From: Peptoniphilus sp. KCTC 25270
GTDB lineage: Bacteria > Bacillota > Clostridia > Tissierellales > Peptoniphilaceae
Assembly (NCBI RefSeq): GCF_021012875.1
Contig: NZ_JAJMZJ010000001.1
Location: forward strand, 186,001-250,000
Length of the DNA stretch: 64,000 bases
Reading direction: 5' to 3'
Shown here: one piece after another, positions 35,244 through 42,901 of the stretch
How positions within the stretch are numbered: the first letter of the stretch is position 1
How the letters are laid out: each line of letters begins with the position of its first letter
Position numbers and translations under genes: made by a program
The notes under the pieces: generated by a model
Told to the model about the DNA's origin: nothing
Database searches by the model: none
Seen by the model: only the letters and a program-made list of their open reading frames with translations

Positions 35244-36269
35244 ATGGCTTCAACGATTAAAGATGTAGCAAAAATGGCAGATGTTTCAATTTCAACGGTT
35301 TCTCGAGTAATCAACGACTCAAAGCCAGTAAGCCCCGAAGCAAGAAGAAGGGTAATGCACGCAATTGAGGTATTGGATTATAAACCCAATGAAGTAGCTA
35401 GATCCTTGGTAACCAAAAAATCGAATTTAATTGGTGTTATCGTTTCTGACATTGGAAATTCTTATGTATCCCAAGTTTTACGGGGCGTAGAAGAAATTGG
35501 AAGAATGTATCAATACGATATTTTGTTGTCTTCTAGTTACGGCGATCCAGAAGTAGAAGTGAAGTTTGCCAAATTGTTTTCAAGAAAACAAGTAGAAGGA
35601 ATCATTATTATTTCTGAAATATTAAATCAAAAATTATTGTATAAATTGGATGAATTCAAAATTCCTTGTGTTGTAATCAACCGTTTCTACAATATTGAAG
35701 AAGCGCCAACGGTTACGATCAATAACAAAGCAGCCGCTTATAATATGACAGACTATCTAACAGAAATGGGACATAAGGATATTGGTTATGTTGTGTTACG
35801 CAATGATATGGATCGTACCAACGAAAAATACAAAATCAAAGGATATCGTGATGCGATGGAAGCCAATGGTTTGACTCCAAAATTCCTATATGCAGAAGGC
35901 ACAGATGAAGAAGCTGCCAAAGATATCTTTAGACAACATGAAGAAGAGATTCGAAACAAAAAATATTCGGTTTTATTCTGTAGTCAAGATTTATTGGCAA
36001 TCAATCTTATGAATGTAATGCGAGATAACGGAATGACAGTACCAGATGATATGTCTTTTGCTGGATTCGGTGGAAGTAGCTTATCTGAAATCTATCGTCC
36101 AAAATTGACAACAGTAAAAGAGCCTTATTACGATATTGGGGCCGTAGCGATTCGCAAACTATTGAAAAATATTGACAACAAAAAAGTAGACAATGACGAT
36201 GAAATGATTTTGCTACCAGTAGAAATTATTAAGCGTCAAAGCGTTATGGACTTAAATAAAGAAAAATAA
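35244..36269 (+). CDS. LacI family transcriptional regulator, CcpA-like
   Basis: A 341-residue regulator. The helix-turn-helix is at residues 4-25 (TIKDVAKMADVSISTVSRVIN) followed by the hinge helix near PNEVARSLV, and the rest is a periplasmic-binding-protein effector domain. The core helps bind HPr or small effectors in relatives. The order kinase - ccpA-like - unknown transcript does not name its targets; catabolite control is possible given the HPr with Ser46 at 52.2 kb. Whether it is true CcpA cannot be decided here. Confidence 0.86.
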   Translation: MASTIKDVAKMADVSISTVSRVINDSKPVSPEARRRVMHAIEVLDYKPNEVARSLVTKKSNLIGVIVSDIGNSYVSQVLRGVEEIGRMYQYDILLSSSYGDPEVEVKFAKLFSRKQVEGIIIISEILNQKLLYKLDEFKIPCVVINRFYNIEEAPTVTINNKAAAYNMTDYLTEMGHKDIGYVVLRNDMDRTNEKYKIKGYRDAMEANGLTPKFLYAEGTDEEAAKDIFRQHEEEIRNKKYSVLFCSQDLLAINLMNVMRDNGMTVPDDMSFAGFGGSSLSEIYRPKLTTVKEPYYDIGAVAIRKLLKNIDNKKVDNDDEMILLPVEIIKRQSVMDLNKEK

Positions 36270-36298
36270 CAAAAAGAAAAAATATTTTGTATATTGTG

Positions 36299-36327
36299 TT
36301 GACAAAAACTTCAAGATGCTGTATACT
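36299..36327 (+). promoter_or_regulatory. strong promoter of the 36.3-36.6 kb transcript
   Basis: TTGACA at 36299-36304, a 17-bp spacer and TATACT at 36322-36327: a near-perfect sigma-A promoter that does not precede any normal gene. Confidence 0.85.
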
Positions 36328-36332
36328 TTAAG

Positions 36333-36625
36333 TAAGTTAAAGGAGAGGATGATAGAATGAAAATGAAAAAATCGTCCGCATTTTTCCAAAACAAAGTATA
36401 AAGACGAGGTGATACCCTTGAGAAAGGTAAGTAGAAAGTCTAAAACTTATTGAGTAGGTAAGGTGATTCCGTTGAAAGAGGTTAGTGTTACCAATCAGAA
36501 AATTGGATATAGATAAAAAATTTGACAGATAATCTGTGACGTTAATCGCGTAGAATTATAGAGAATGAATGTATCCAACAAATAAAATTAAATAGATGGA
36601 GGGAGCCGAATGGCTCCCTTTTTTG
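36333..36625 (+). ncRNA. unidentified non-coding or small-peptide transcript
   Basis: Fills most of the 490-bp gap between the LacI-family gene and the lipoprotein gene. A strong promoter and a strong terminator (GGGAGCC...GGCTCCC with T6) bracket about 290 nt. Inside are three tiny frames, each behind a Shine-Dalgarno motif: ATG 36357-36401 (14 residues, MKMKKSSAFFQNKV), TTG 36418-36453 (11 residues) and TTG 36472-36516 (14 residues). Two motifs, GAGGTGAT and AAGGTGAT, belong to a repeated unit (separate entry). It does not match tmRNA, RNase P RNA, SRP RNA or a T-box. It may be a regulatory RNA, or express small peptides. Confidence 0.5.
36406..36486 (+). repeat. two copies of a 27-nt Shine-Dalgarno/TTG unit
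   Basis: GAGGTGATACCCTTGAGAAA... (from 36406) and AAGGTGATTCCGTTGAAAGA... (from 36460) align over 27 nt with six differences and are 54 nt apart. Both end in AGGT(A/T)AGT. A weaker third version (GAGGATGATAGAATGAAA, from 36345) precedes the first tiny frame. Confidence 0.65.
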
Positions 36626-36681
36626 TGTGCATTTTTATGAGAATTTAAGGAAATAATTCTTTTTCTTATGATGAGGTTTCA

Positions 36682-36710
36682 TTGAAAACAGGGATTAGAA
36701 AGGATATAAT
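36682..36710 (+). promoter_or_regulatory. promoter of the lipoprotein-proS unit
   Basis: TTGAAA, 17 bp, TATAAT, about 50 bp before the TTG start of the lipoprotein gene. Confidence 0.8.
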
Positions 36711-36759
36711 AGAATAGTCAAGAAAAAACATAAAAACACATACGAAAAGGGGAATTCCG

Positions 36760-37179
36760 TTGAAAAAATCAAAAGTTATAGTCGCTATTGCCCTTTGTGG
36801 AACGTTATTTTGCGCTTGTACCAGTAAAGAAAGTTACAGTGCAAATTCTATAAAGACAGAAAACAATACGATCTATCTTGGAAATGAAGCCTCTGGCCGT
36901 CGTCTATTGAAAGATGGTGAATATACTGCGGAGGGAGAAGGATTGCAGGGTCCTATTAAGGTGCGAATGCGAGTTCGAGATGGATTTATTGACCGTATAG
37001 AAGTAGTGGAACATTCAGAAAATTCTGGTGTAGTAGAAGAGGCTTTTTCTTCTCTATCTAGAACTATGATTAAGAAACAGTCGGCAGAAGTGGATACAGT
37101 AAGCGGTGCAACGGAGGCTTCTATGGGAGTCATTGATGCGGTGCGAAAGTGTATGCGCCAAGCCGGAGTGGAAGCCTAA
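36760..37179 (+). CDS. FMN-binding domain lipoprotein (predicted flavinylated)
   Basis: A 139-residue exported protein. The signal peptide ends in a lipobox with Cys20 (LFCAC). The body is the small FMN-bind domain found in NqrC/RnfG: DGEYTAEGEGLQGP opens it and DTVSGATEAS (112-121) carries the flavinylation motif, with Thr118 as the residue that ApbE would attach FMN to. Such proteins move electrons outside the membrane. It begins with TTG after AAAAGGGG, upstream of proS by 19 bp, a pairing with no obvious logic except sharing a promoter. Confidence 0.85.
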   Translation: MKKSKVIVAIALCGTLFCACTSKESYSANSIKTENNTIYLGNEASGRRLLKDGEYTAEGEGLQGPIKVRMRVRDGFIDRIEVVEHSENSGVVEEAFSSLSRTMIKKQSAEVDTVSGATEASMGVIDAVRKCMRQAGVEA

Positions 37180-37198
37180 AGAAAGTGAGTAAAGAGAA

Positions 37199-38908
37199 AT
37201 GAAGTTATCGCAATATTATTTGCCAACCTTACGGGAGGTACCAGCAGATGCAGAAATTGCATCTCATAAATTAATGCTACGTGCAGCTATGATTCGCCGT
37301 TCTGCCTCTGGGGTTTATACATACTTGCCATTGGGATTAAAAGTAATTCAAAAAGTGGAAAAAGTAGTTCGAGAAGAAATGAACCGTGCAGGGGCCATGG
37401 AAATTTTAATGTCTGCCATTCAACCAAAAGAAATTTGGGAATCCAGCGGACGTTGGGATGTATATGGGCCTGAAATGTTCCGATTAAAAGATCGCAACGA
37501 TCGCGAATTTTGCTTGGGACCTACGGCGGAAGAGTATTTTACGACTTTGGTAAAAGGGGAAGTAAAAAGTTATAAGCAACTTCCTATGAATTTGTATCAA
37601 ATCCAAACAAAATATAGAGATGAAAAAAGACCTCGTTTCGGTATCAATCGCGCTCGTGAGTTTTCTATGAAGGATGCCTATAGTTTTGATGTAAACGAAG
37701 AAGCTATGATGGATTCTTATATGAATATGTATCGGGCTTACGAGAGAATTTTTGATCGTTTGTGTATCGATTATCGCGTGTGCCAAGGGGACGCAGGAGC
37801 CATGGGCGGAAATAGCTCCCATGAGTTTATTGCATTGGCAGAAACCGGCGAAGGGGTTATTGTCTATACAGATTCTGGATCCTATGCAGCAACAGATGAA
37901 AAAGCAGAAGTTTATTATTCTTATCCTGAAACTCAAGAGCCAAAGGAAAAAGAAAAAGTTCATACCCCAGGGACAAAAACCATTGAAGAAGTTAGCGAAT
38001 TTTTAGGAATAGAAAAAGCAAGATGCGCCAAAGCAATTGATATGAGCGTAGAAGGAGAACCAGTATACGCTTTTATTCCTGGAGATCGAGAACTGAATCT
38101 TACCAAATTGGTTTCTTATTTGGGCATTCCAGAACATGAAATTGTTATGATGGATGATGAAATGATTCGAAATTCTGGTACAGTACCAGGATTTACCGGT
38201 CCAATTGGGTTGGATGCAAGAATTATTGTAGATGAGAGCTTAACAAAAATTTCCAACCTTGTGGTGGGAGCGAACGAAGAAGATCACCATATAATTAACG
38301 CAAATTATGGAAGAGATTTTGAAGGAGAAATTGCTCCAGACTTGTTAATGGTAGAAGAGGGCGATAAAACAGAAGAAGGAGAAGAATTGCAATTTGCTCG
38401 CGGAATTGAAGTAGGAAATATTTTCCAATTGGGCAAAAAATATTCTGAGTCTTTGGATGCAAAATTCCTTGATGAAAATGGTAAAGAGCAACATTTCTGG
38501 ATGGGAAGTTACGGCGTTGGGATTACTCGTTCCGTATCAGCCATTATTGATCAAAACTTTGATGATAATGGAATTATCTGGCCTGTAGCCATTGCGCCTT
38601 TTGAAGCCATTGTAACGGTTGTAAATAGTAAAAAAGAAGAGCAAGAAGCTCTAGGGGAAGAAATTTATAAAAAGCTATTGGATGCGGGAATCGATGTTTT
38701 ATTGGACGACCGTAAAGAAAGAGCGGGCGTAAAGTTCAATGACAGAGATTTAATAGGAATTCCTTACCGAATTAGCGTTGGGAAAAATGCAGGAGAAAAT
38801 TTGGTAGAATACTCTACAAGAAAAGAAGGAGTAAACGAAGAAATTTCCGTGGAAGAAGCTTTGGAAAAAGTCATCGAAAACATTAAAAAAGAGAGAACTT
38901 CTCTATAA
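37199..38908 (+). CDS. proS: prolyl-tRNA synthetase
   Basis: A 569-residue class II synthetase of the bacterial type. Motif 2 is RDEKRPRFGINRAREFSMKD (residues about 140-159) and motif 3 is MGSYGVGITRSV, with the editing INS domain (YbaK-like) inserted in between, containing TPGTKTIEEVSEFLG. The C-terminal anticodon-binding domain follows. The start follows the lipoprotein gene by 19 bp and they share a promoter. Confidence 0.95.
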   Translation: MKLSQYYLPTLREVPADAEIASHKLMLRAAMIRRSASGVYTYLPLGLKVIQKVEKVVREEMNRAGAMEILMSAIQPKEIWESSGRWDVYGPEMFRLKDRNDREFCLGPTAEEYFTTLVKGEVKSYKQLPMNLYQIQTKYRDEKRPRFGINRAREFSMKDAYSFDVNEEAMMDSYMNMYRAYERIFDRLCIDYRVCQGDAGAMGGNSSHEFIALAETGEGVIVYTDSGSYAATDEKAEVYYSYPETQEPKEKEKVHTPGTKTIEEVSEFLGIEKARCAKAIDMSVEGEPVYAFIPGDRELNLTKLVSYLGIPEHEIVMMDDEMIRNSGTVPGFTGPIGLDARIIVDESLTKISNLVVGANEEDHHIINANYGRDFEGEIAPDLLMVEEGDKTEEGEELQFARGIEVGNIFQLGKKYSESLDAKFLDENGKEQHFWMGSYGVGITRSVSAIIDQNFDDNGIIWPVAIAPFEAIVTVVNSKKEEQEALGEEIYKKLLDAGIDVLLDDRKERAGVKFNDRDLIGIPYRISVGKNAGENLVEYSTRKEGVNEEISVEEALEKVIENIKKERTSL

Positions 38909-38960
38909 ATAAGAGAGTTCCAAAATAGAATAAGAATTTTATCAAAATACAAGAAAGAAA

Positions 38961-38998
38961 AAGTCTGTTGCCGATGTTGTAGGCAACAGACTTTTTTA
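38961..38998 (+). terminator. terminator after proS
   Basis: AAGTCTGTTGCC and GGCAACAGACTT arms form a perfect 12-bp stem with T7. It also sits about 30 bp before the convergent anti-sigma gene's stop. Confidence 0.93.
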
Positions 38999-39030
38999 TT
39001 GGAAATAATTTATGGTATAAAATGTTTCAG

Positions 39031-39792
39031 TTATTGGAAAAAATGGGCTCCCATTTCAAAGAGCTCTTCTTTCTGTACATTTTCATTGGCTAAGATGGAA
39101 TAGGAAACTCCATTTGTTTCAAAAGAAAGGTGCTTTGAAATCGAAACTTCTCTTTCTTGATCCGGTGAGCCATAGGCCACATTATAAAAAGGATCTTCTT
39201 CCATTCGTCTTTGTTCCTCTTTTGTAAGTTGGCTCCCATCGCCAAGGAAAAGAGTCTCTAATTTTGTGTAATAGAAGTTAACGCCATTTGAAGTTCTAGT
39301 TTCTTGAAATTTTTGCTCAGAAAGGGGCGTTTGATTGTCAAAAATTTTGTCTACATATAAGTCAATTATTTCATTTGAGGAATTTTTATACGTTACAATG
39401 ATGTTTTTTCTTTTGTTCATTTCATTTCCGGAATCGTCAAAATCTGAAACATTTGCCACAGTAATTCCATCAAAAGTGTAATTTCCTAAATCTTTTGGTA
39501 TATTGGCATCGATTCCTGTTTTTTTCTCTGCTTTTTCAACATCTGAAAAAGTGGTGTAGGTATAGTTTGAGAGGGAAGAAATTTTAGAACTGGTAATTTT
39601 TCCTCCCCCATAAACTCCCACGGAGAGGAAAAGGGCCAGGCAAGCAACAAGGACGATTCTTCTTTTTTTCATTTGAAAGTCTCCTTTTTTTCCATGATTT
39701 TGAATCTCGGCGTCAATTTTATTTTTTACATAATAAGAAGGATAGACATCCTTAACGATTTTATGGAATTCATTCTTAAAAATTTTATTCAT
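39031..39792 (-). CDS. predicted anti-sigma factor (membrane protein)
   Basis: A 253-residue protein encoded directly after an ECF sigma gene. Cytoplasmic N-terminus (1-44), one transmembrane helix (about 45-62), then an extracellular domain of about 190 residues (DUF4367-like in feel; no identity claimed). The ATG at 39792 is preferred over GTG 39798 because GAGGAGGG lies five bases upstream; it overlaps the sigma factor stop by 8 nt (ATGAATAA), a sign of coupled translation. It should hold the sigma factor at the membrane until a signal arrives. Confidence 0.75.
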   Translation of the reverse strand: MNKIFKNEFHKIVKDVYPSYYVKNKIDAEIQNHGKKGDFQMKKRRIVLVACLALFLSVGVYGGGKITSSKISSLSNYTYTTFSDVEKAEKKTGIDANIPKDLGNYTFDGITVANVSDFDDSGNEMNKRKNIIVTYKNSSNEIIDLYVDKIFDNQTPLSEQKFQETRTSNGVNFYYTKLETLFLGDGSQLTKEEQRRMEEDPFYNVAYGSPDQEREVSISKHLSFETNGVSYSILANENVQKEELFEMGAHFFQ

Positions 39793-40354
39793 AAACACCC
39801 TCCTCTAAGAATGGATCTTTTGGATAATCACTGGTAGCATTTAGCTCTTCTTTTATTTGTTTTCGCGCTCTATGAAGCCTGGATTTTACTGTCCCCTTAA
39901 AAGTTTTACAGATATTCGCAATTTCTTCGATAGTAAAGTCGTTATAATAATATAGAACCAAGACCTCTCGTTCTTTTGGTTTTAGTTTCATAAGATAATT
40001 TCTCATATCAAATATGAGAGCAAAATCTTCTTCTAAATTGGATTGGATATTTTGATCTACTCTAAAATAGATGTCTTCATCAGGAAATTCTCTTTGCCTT
40101 TTTTTATACTTAGAATAAGCTTTGTTTCTTAATATGGAAAACATCCATGGAATCAGCTTGGATTCGTCCTTTAGCGTATGGATGTTCATAAAAACAGAAA
40201 TAAAGGTTTCTTGTAAGACGTCTTCGGAGTCTTCTTTGTTACCAAGAATTAAAAAAGCGGTTCGATACAATTGTAGATGATATTCTTCATAGAGTTTGTC
40301 GAAGGAATCTTTATTTCCGGATTTTATTCCCTCAATGGTTATTTTATTCTCCAT
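39785..40354 (-). CDS. ECF-type RNA polymerase sigma factor
   Basis: A 189-residue group 4 sigma factor. Region 2 includes FDKLYEEYHLQLYRTAFLILGN and the downstream EDVLQETFISVF stretch; region 4 has the LKPKEREVLVLYYYNDFTIEEIANIC helix-turn-helix. The start ATG 40354 follows AGGAGGG; a longer frame to 40402 has no ribosome binding site. It is translationally coupled to the anti-sigma gene. Upstream lie both a sigma-A promoter and a GAACC-N16-CGTC ECF promoter, so it probably autoregulates. Confidence 0.9.
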   Translation of the reverse strand: MENKITIEGIKSGNKDSFDKLYEEYHLQLYRTAFLILGNKEDSEDVLQETFISVFMNIHTLKDESKLIPWMFSILRNKAYSKYKKRQREFPDEDIYFRVDQNIQSNLEEDFALIFDMRNYLMKLKPKEREVLVLYYYNDFTIEEIANICKTFKGTVKSRLHRARKQIKEELNATSDYPKDPFLEEGVYE

Positions 40355-40389
40355 AAAACCCTCCTTTCTTTCGATGCATCTATAAATAA

Positions 40390-40415
40390 GACGATTTAGC
40401 AAAGCAAAAGGTTCA
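40390..40415 (-). promoter_or_regulatory. ECF-type autoregulatory promoter
   Basis: Minus-strand TGAACC (40415-40410), 16 bp, CGTC (40393-40390). This matches the family signature of ECF promoters (GAAC at -35, CGTC/CGTA at -10) and stands 36 bp before the sigma gene. Confidence 0.65.
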
Positions 40416-40419
40416 TTTT

Positions 40420-40448
40420 ATTGTAAGAAAAAAAAGAAAAGCTGTCAA
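40420..40448 (-). promoter_or_regulatory. sigma-A promoter of the sigma/anti-sigma operon
   Basis: Minus-strand TTGACA (40448-40443), 17 bp, TACAAT (40425-40420). A consensus-like housekeeping promoter just upstream of the ECF promoter. Confidence 0.75.
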
Positions 40449-40495
40449 AATGTTGGAAGAAAATTTGAAAATGAGGGTTTTGTAATATATATTTA

Positions 40496-40525
40496 ATGAC
40501 AAAATGGAAACAGTTTTAGTACAAT
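40496..40525 (+). promoter_or_regulatory. promoter of the SLH protein gene
   Basis: ATGACA, 18-bp spacer, TACAAT, about 27 bp before the ATG. Confidence 0.55.
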
Positions 40526-40551
40526 AAAAATATGAAAGGGGAGTAGGACTT

Positions 40552-42063
40552 ATGAGAAAGGGAAGCGTAGCGTTGGTTTTGCTAATGCTTTTGTTCCTCT
40601 TACCGACCCAAGCCCAAGCTTCGGGAGAAATTCGAGGAAACTTAGTGCAACCAGCCGTCCAAGACGCCAATGCCGGAGATGTGATAACTTATGACCTACA
40701 AATATTGTTTCCAGAAGGATATCAATATATTTATCGCTCTATGGGAGCATCTGTAAAATTCGATCCACGTGTGGAACCGATTTCCCAAGAGATTATAGGC
40801 GTAAGTATTCCAGAAGGGTATTATAGGATTACCGATAGTAGAGCCGCAACAAGCAATGTAAGTTTTGTGACGTTTTCGGTAAGTGACTTAACGAAATTGC
40901 AAGGAACACAAACTCTAAATTTACGTATGCAAGTAAAAGTCCGTGATGGATATTCAAAAGTGAATGATCTAAAAAATACCATGGTATTAACTTATATGGA
41001 TATGAATGGAAATGAGTTTGGAAATCAACAAGACGTTGTAACCGATGGAACACAAATCAATCCAATTCAGGCCTATACAAATACAATCACAGGGAAAACA
41101 AACCCCAATACGAGAATTGATATTTATAGAGGATCGACTTTGGTGGCTCAAGGAGTAAGCGACGAAAGTGGAAATTTCCAAATCGTTATCAATCCTCAAC
41201 CAGAAGGAGCAGAGTTGCGATTTGAAATCTATGCAAGTAGCGGGAAAGTAACTCGTACTATGGTTGTAGGAGAAGAGGAAGCACCAGGTGGTCAGCCATC
41301 CAATGATGTTGTAAAACTACAAGATTACGTTCGAGTAGTGGAGAAGATGTCGAATACCAATTTAACGCAAGAACAAATTTTCCAAAAAAATGCAGCGGTA
41401 TCCATGGGGCAATATTTGTTGATTAAATCCAATGTAACCAGTGAAGAAATTGGAAATGGGATACGATCTTTAGAAACAGCCTATGAGCAAGTACGTTTGC
41501 CATTTATGAACGGTTATCCGGATGGAACTTTTGCTCCAACAAAATCCATGACGCGAGCAGAAGTGGCCTCTGTATTTACGAAAATTATGACCAAGGGAAG
41601 TATGGGCAATTCATTCTCTTCCTTTAGGGATGTATCCGACAGTAAATGGTACGCTGGTAGTATTGGATATATGGAAAAAACAGGAGTGATTTCTGGTTAT
41701 TTAGATGGAACGTTCCGTCCAGAAAATTCCATTAGCCGAGCGGAATTTGCGGCATTGATTTCTAAATATATGAAATTAAACACAGGAGCAGGAGCGAAAA
41801 ACTTTAAGGATGTAAAATCTAGTTTTTGGGCGAAACAATACATTGATCAAGTATCTGCTGCTGGACTTATGAACGGTAGAGAAGATGGAAGTTTTGGTCC
41901 AAACGATAAGATTACTCGTCAAGAAGTAGCTACTGTATTAAACAAAGTGTTGCAACGAGTTCCAGATGAAAACTTCATCGGGAAATATGGATCCAATCCA
42001 TTTAAGGATGTAAACAGAAATTCATGGGCCTATTTCCAAATTATGGAAGCGACAGCCAATTAA
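40552..42063 (+). CDS. cell-surface protein with SLH domains
   Basis: A 503-residue exported protein. Signal peptide 1-24 ends near AQA. The N-terminal half (about 25-240) is a cohesin/Ig-like beta domain, including an NPNTRIDIYRGSTLVAQGVSDESG repeat. After a short linker three SLH repeats follow, visible as YPDGTFAPTKSMTRAEVASVF, then FRDVSDSKWYAGSIGYMEKTGVI, FKDVKSSFWAKQYIDQVSAAGLM and a final FKDVNRNSWAYFQ. They should bind pyruvylated wall polysaccharide. The C-terminus ends part-way into the last repeat. Function beyond surface display is unknown; the neighbouring ECF system could regulate the envelope. Confidence 0.85.
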   Translation: MRKGSVALVLLMLLFLLPTQAQASGEIRGNLVQPAVQDANAGDVITYDLQILFPEGYQYIYRSMGASVKFDPRVEPISQEIIGVSIPEGYYRITDSRAATSNVSFVTFSVSDLTKLQGTQTLNLRMQVKVRDGYSKVNDLKNTMVLTYMDMNGNEFGNQQDVVTDGTQINPIQAYTNTITGKTNPNTRIDIYRGSTLVAQGVSDESGNFQIVINPQPEGAELRFEIYASSGKVTRTMVVGEEEAPGGQPSNDVVKLQDYVRVVEKMSNTNLTQEQIFQKNAAVSMGQYLLIKSNVTSEEIGNGIRSLETAYEQVRLPFMNGYPDGTFAPTKSMTRAEVASVFTKIMTKGSMGNSFSSFRDVSDSKWYAGSIGYMEKTGVISGYLDGTFRPENSISRAEFAALISKYMKLNTGAGAKNFKDVKSSFWAKQYIDQVSAAGLMNGREDGSFGPNDKITRQEVATVLNKVLQRVPDENFIGKYGSNPFKDVNRNSWAYFQIMEATAN

Positions 42064-42091
42064 AAAATACCTCTTCGGAGGTATTTTTTTG
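42064..42091 (+). terminator. terminator after the SLH gene
   Basis: AAAATACCTC and GAGGTATTTT arms around TTCG with a T7 tail. Confidence 0.92.
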
Positions 42092-42124
42092 TGGCCTTCT
42101 AGGATGCAAGAGAAATTTAATTTG

Positions 42125-42133
42125 TGGTATAAT
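42125..42133 (+). promoter_or_regulatory. extended -10 promoter of the PHP-gltX unit
   Basis: TGGTATAAT stands about 40 bp before the PHP gene start. The -35 is not clear. Confidence 0.5.
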
Positions 42134-42170
42134 AAATAAGATTGAGATAAATAAGAAAGGAGGAATGACA

Positions 42171-42893
42171 TTGAATTTATGCGATTTGCATACGCATACA
42201 GTAGCCAGTGGCCATGCCTATTCTTCGTTAACAGAAAATATTCGATACGCTAAGAAAAAAGGACTAAAAGTAATGGGAACAACAGATCATTCTATGGCGA
42301 TGCCCGGCGTGGAAACCAATATGATCTTTCATAATTATGGAGCCATTCCAAGAATGGTAGACGATGTGATGGTTCTTTGTGGCGCAGAGGCAAATATTAT
42401 CGATTACGAAGGAGCGCTAGATGTAAATTTGGATCTTCGTTTGATTGAATATGCCATTGTAAGTCTACACAAACATTGTATTCAACCGGGGACTATAGAA
42501 GAAAATACCCAGGCTTTAATCCAGGCAACAAAACATCCAAAAGTCAAAATCATTGGACACCCTGATGATGATTTATATCCTGTTGATTATGAAACGTTGG
42601 TAAATTTTGCTGTAGAGAATCATTATTTTGTGGAAGTAAATAATTCCTCCCTAAGAGAAGGTGGCCCAAGAAAAGGGGCTAGAAAAAATTTAACTCGTAT
42701 GTTAACCATTGGGAAGGAAAAAGGGTTACGTGTAATCATGAGTTCCGATGCTCATATTGACTTATCTATCGGGGAGATAAGTTTGGCGGAAGCTTTATTA
42801 GAAGAACTTTCTTATCCCAAAGAATGGATCTTAAATTATGTAAGAGAACCAAAAGATATATTGGCTGCGTTAGGAATAAAAGAAGAAAAATAG
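42171..42893 (+). CDS. PHP-domain metal-dependent phosphatase (YcdX-like)
   Basis: A 240-residue PHP hydrolase with metal ligands in CDLHTHTVASGHAYSSL, GTTDHSMAMPG and VIMSSDAHID. GGAGG lies seven bases before TTG 42171 and one base before ATG 42165, so TTG is preferred. The longer frame back to 42024 overlaps the SLH terminator and is not coding. The gene ends 8 bp before gltX; the two share a promoter. The substrate is unknown. Confidence 0.82.
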   Translation: MNLCDLHTHTVASGHAYSSLTENIRYAKKKGLKVMGTTDHSMAMPGVETNMIFHNYGAIPRMVDDVMVLCGAEANIIDYEGALDVNLDLRLIEYAIVSLHKHCIQPGTIEENTQALIQATKHPKVKIIGHPDDDLYPVDYETLVNFAVENHYFVEVNNSSLREGGPRKGARKNLTRMLTIGKEKGLRVIMSSDAHIDLSIGEISLAEALLEELSYPKEWILNYVREPKDILAALGIKEEK

Positions 42894-42901
42894 GAGGAAT
42901 T

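Noticed and set aside
36340-36600. tmRNA, RNase P RNA or T-box in the 36.3-36.6 kb gap
   Set aside because: None of their conserved elements (tRNA-like ends, GAGGAAAGUC core, GGGTGG box) is present.
40413-40670. A minus-strand frame of 85 codons over the SLH gene start
   Set aside because: It overlaps the signal-peptide region of the SLH gene and the promoters of both neighbours, and lacks a ribosome binding site.
42024-42170. N-terminal extension of the PHP gene
   Set aside because: It would run through the SLH stop, its terminator and the -10 promoter; GGAGG supports TTG 42171.
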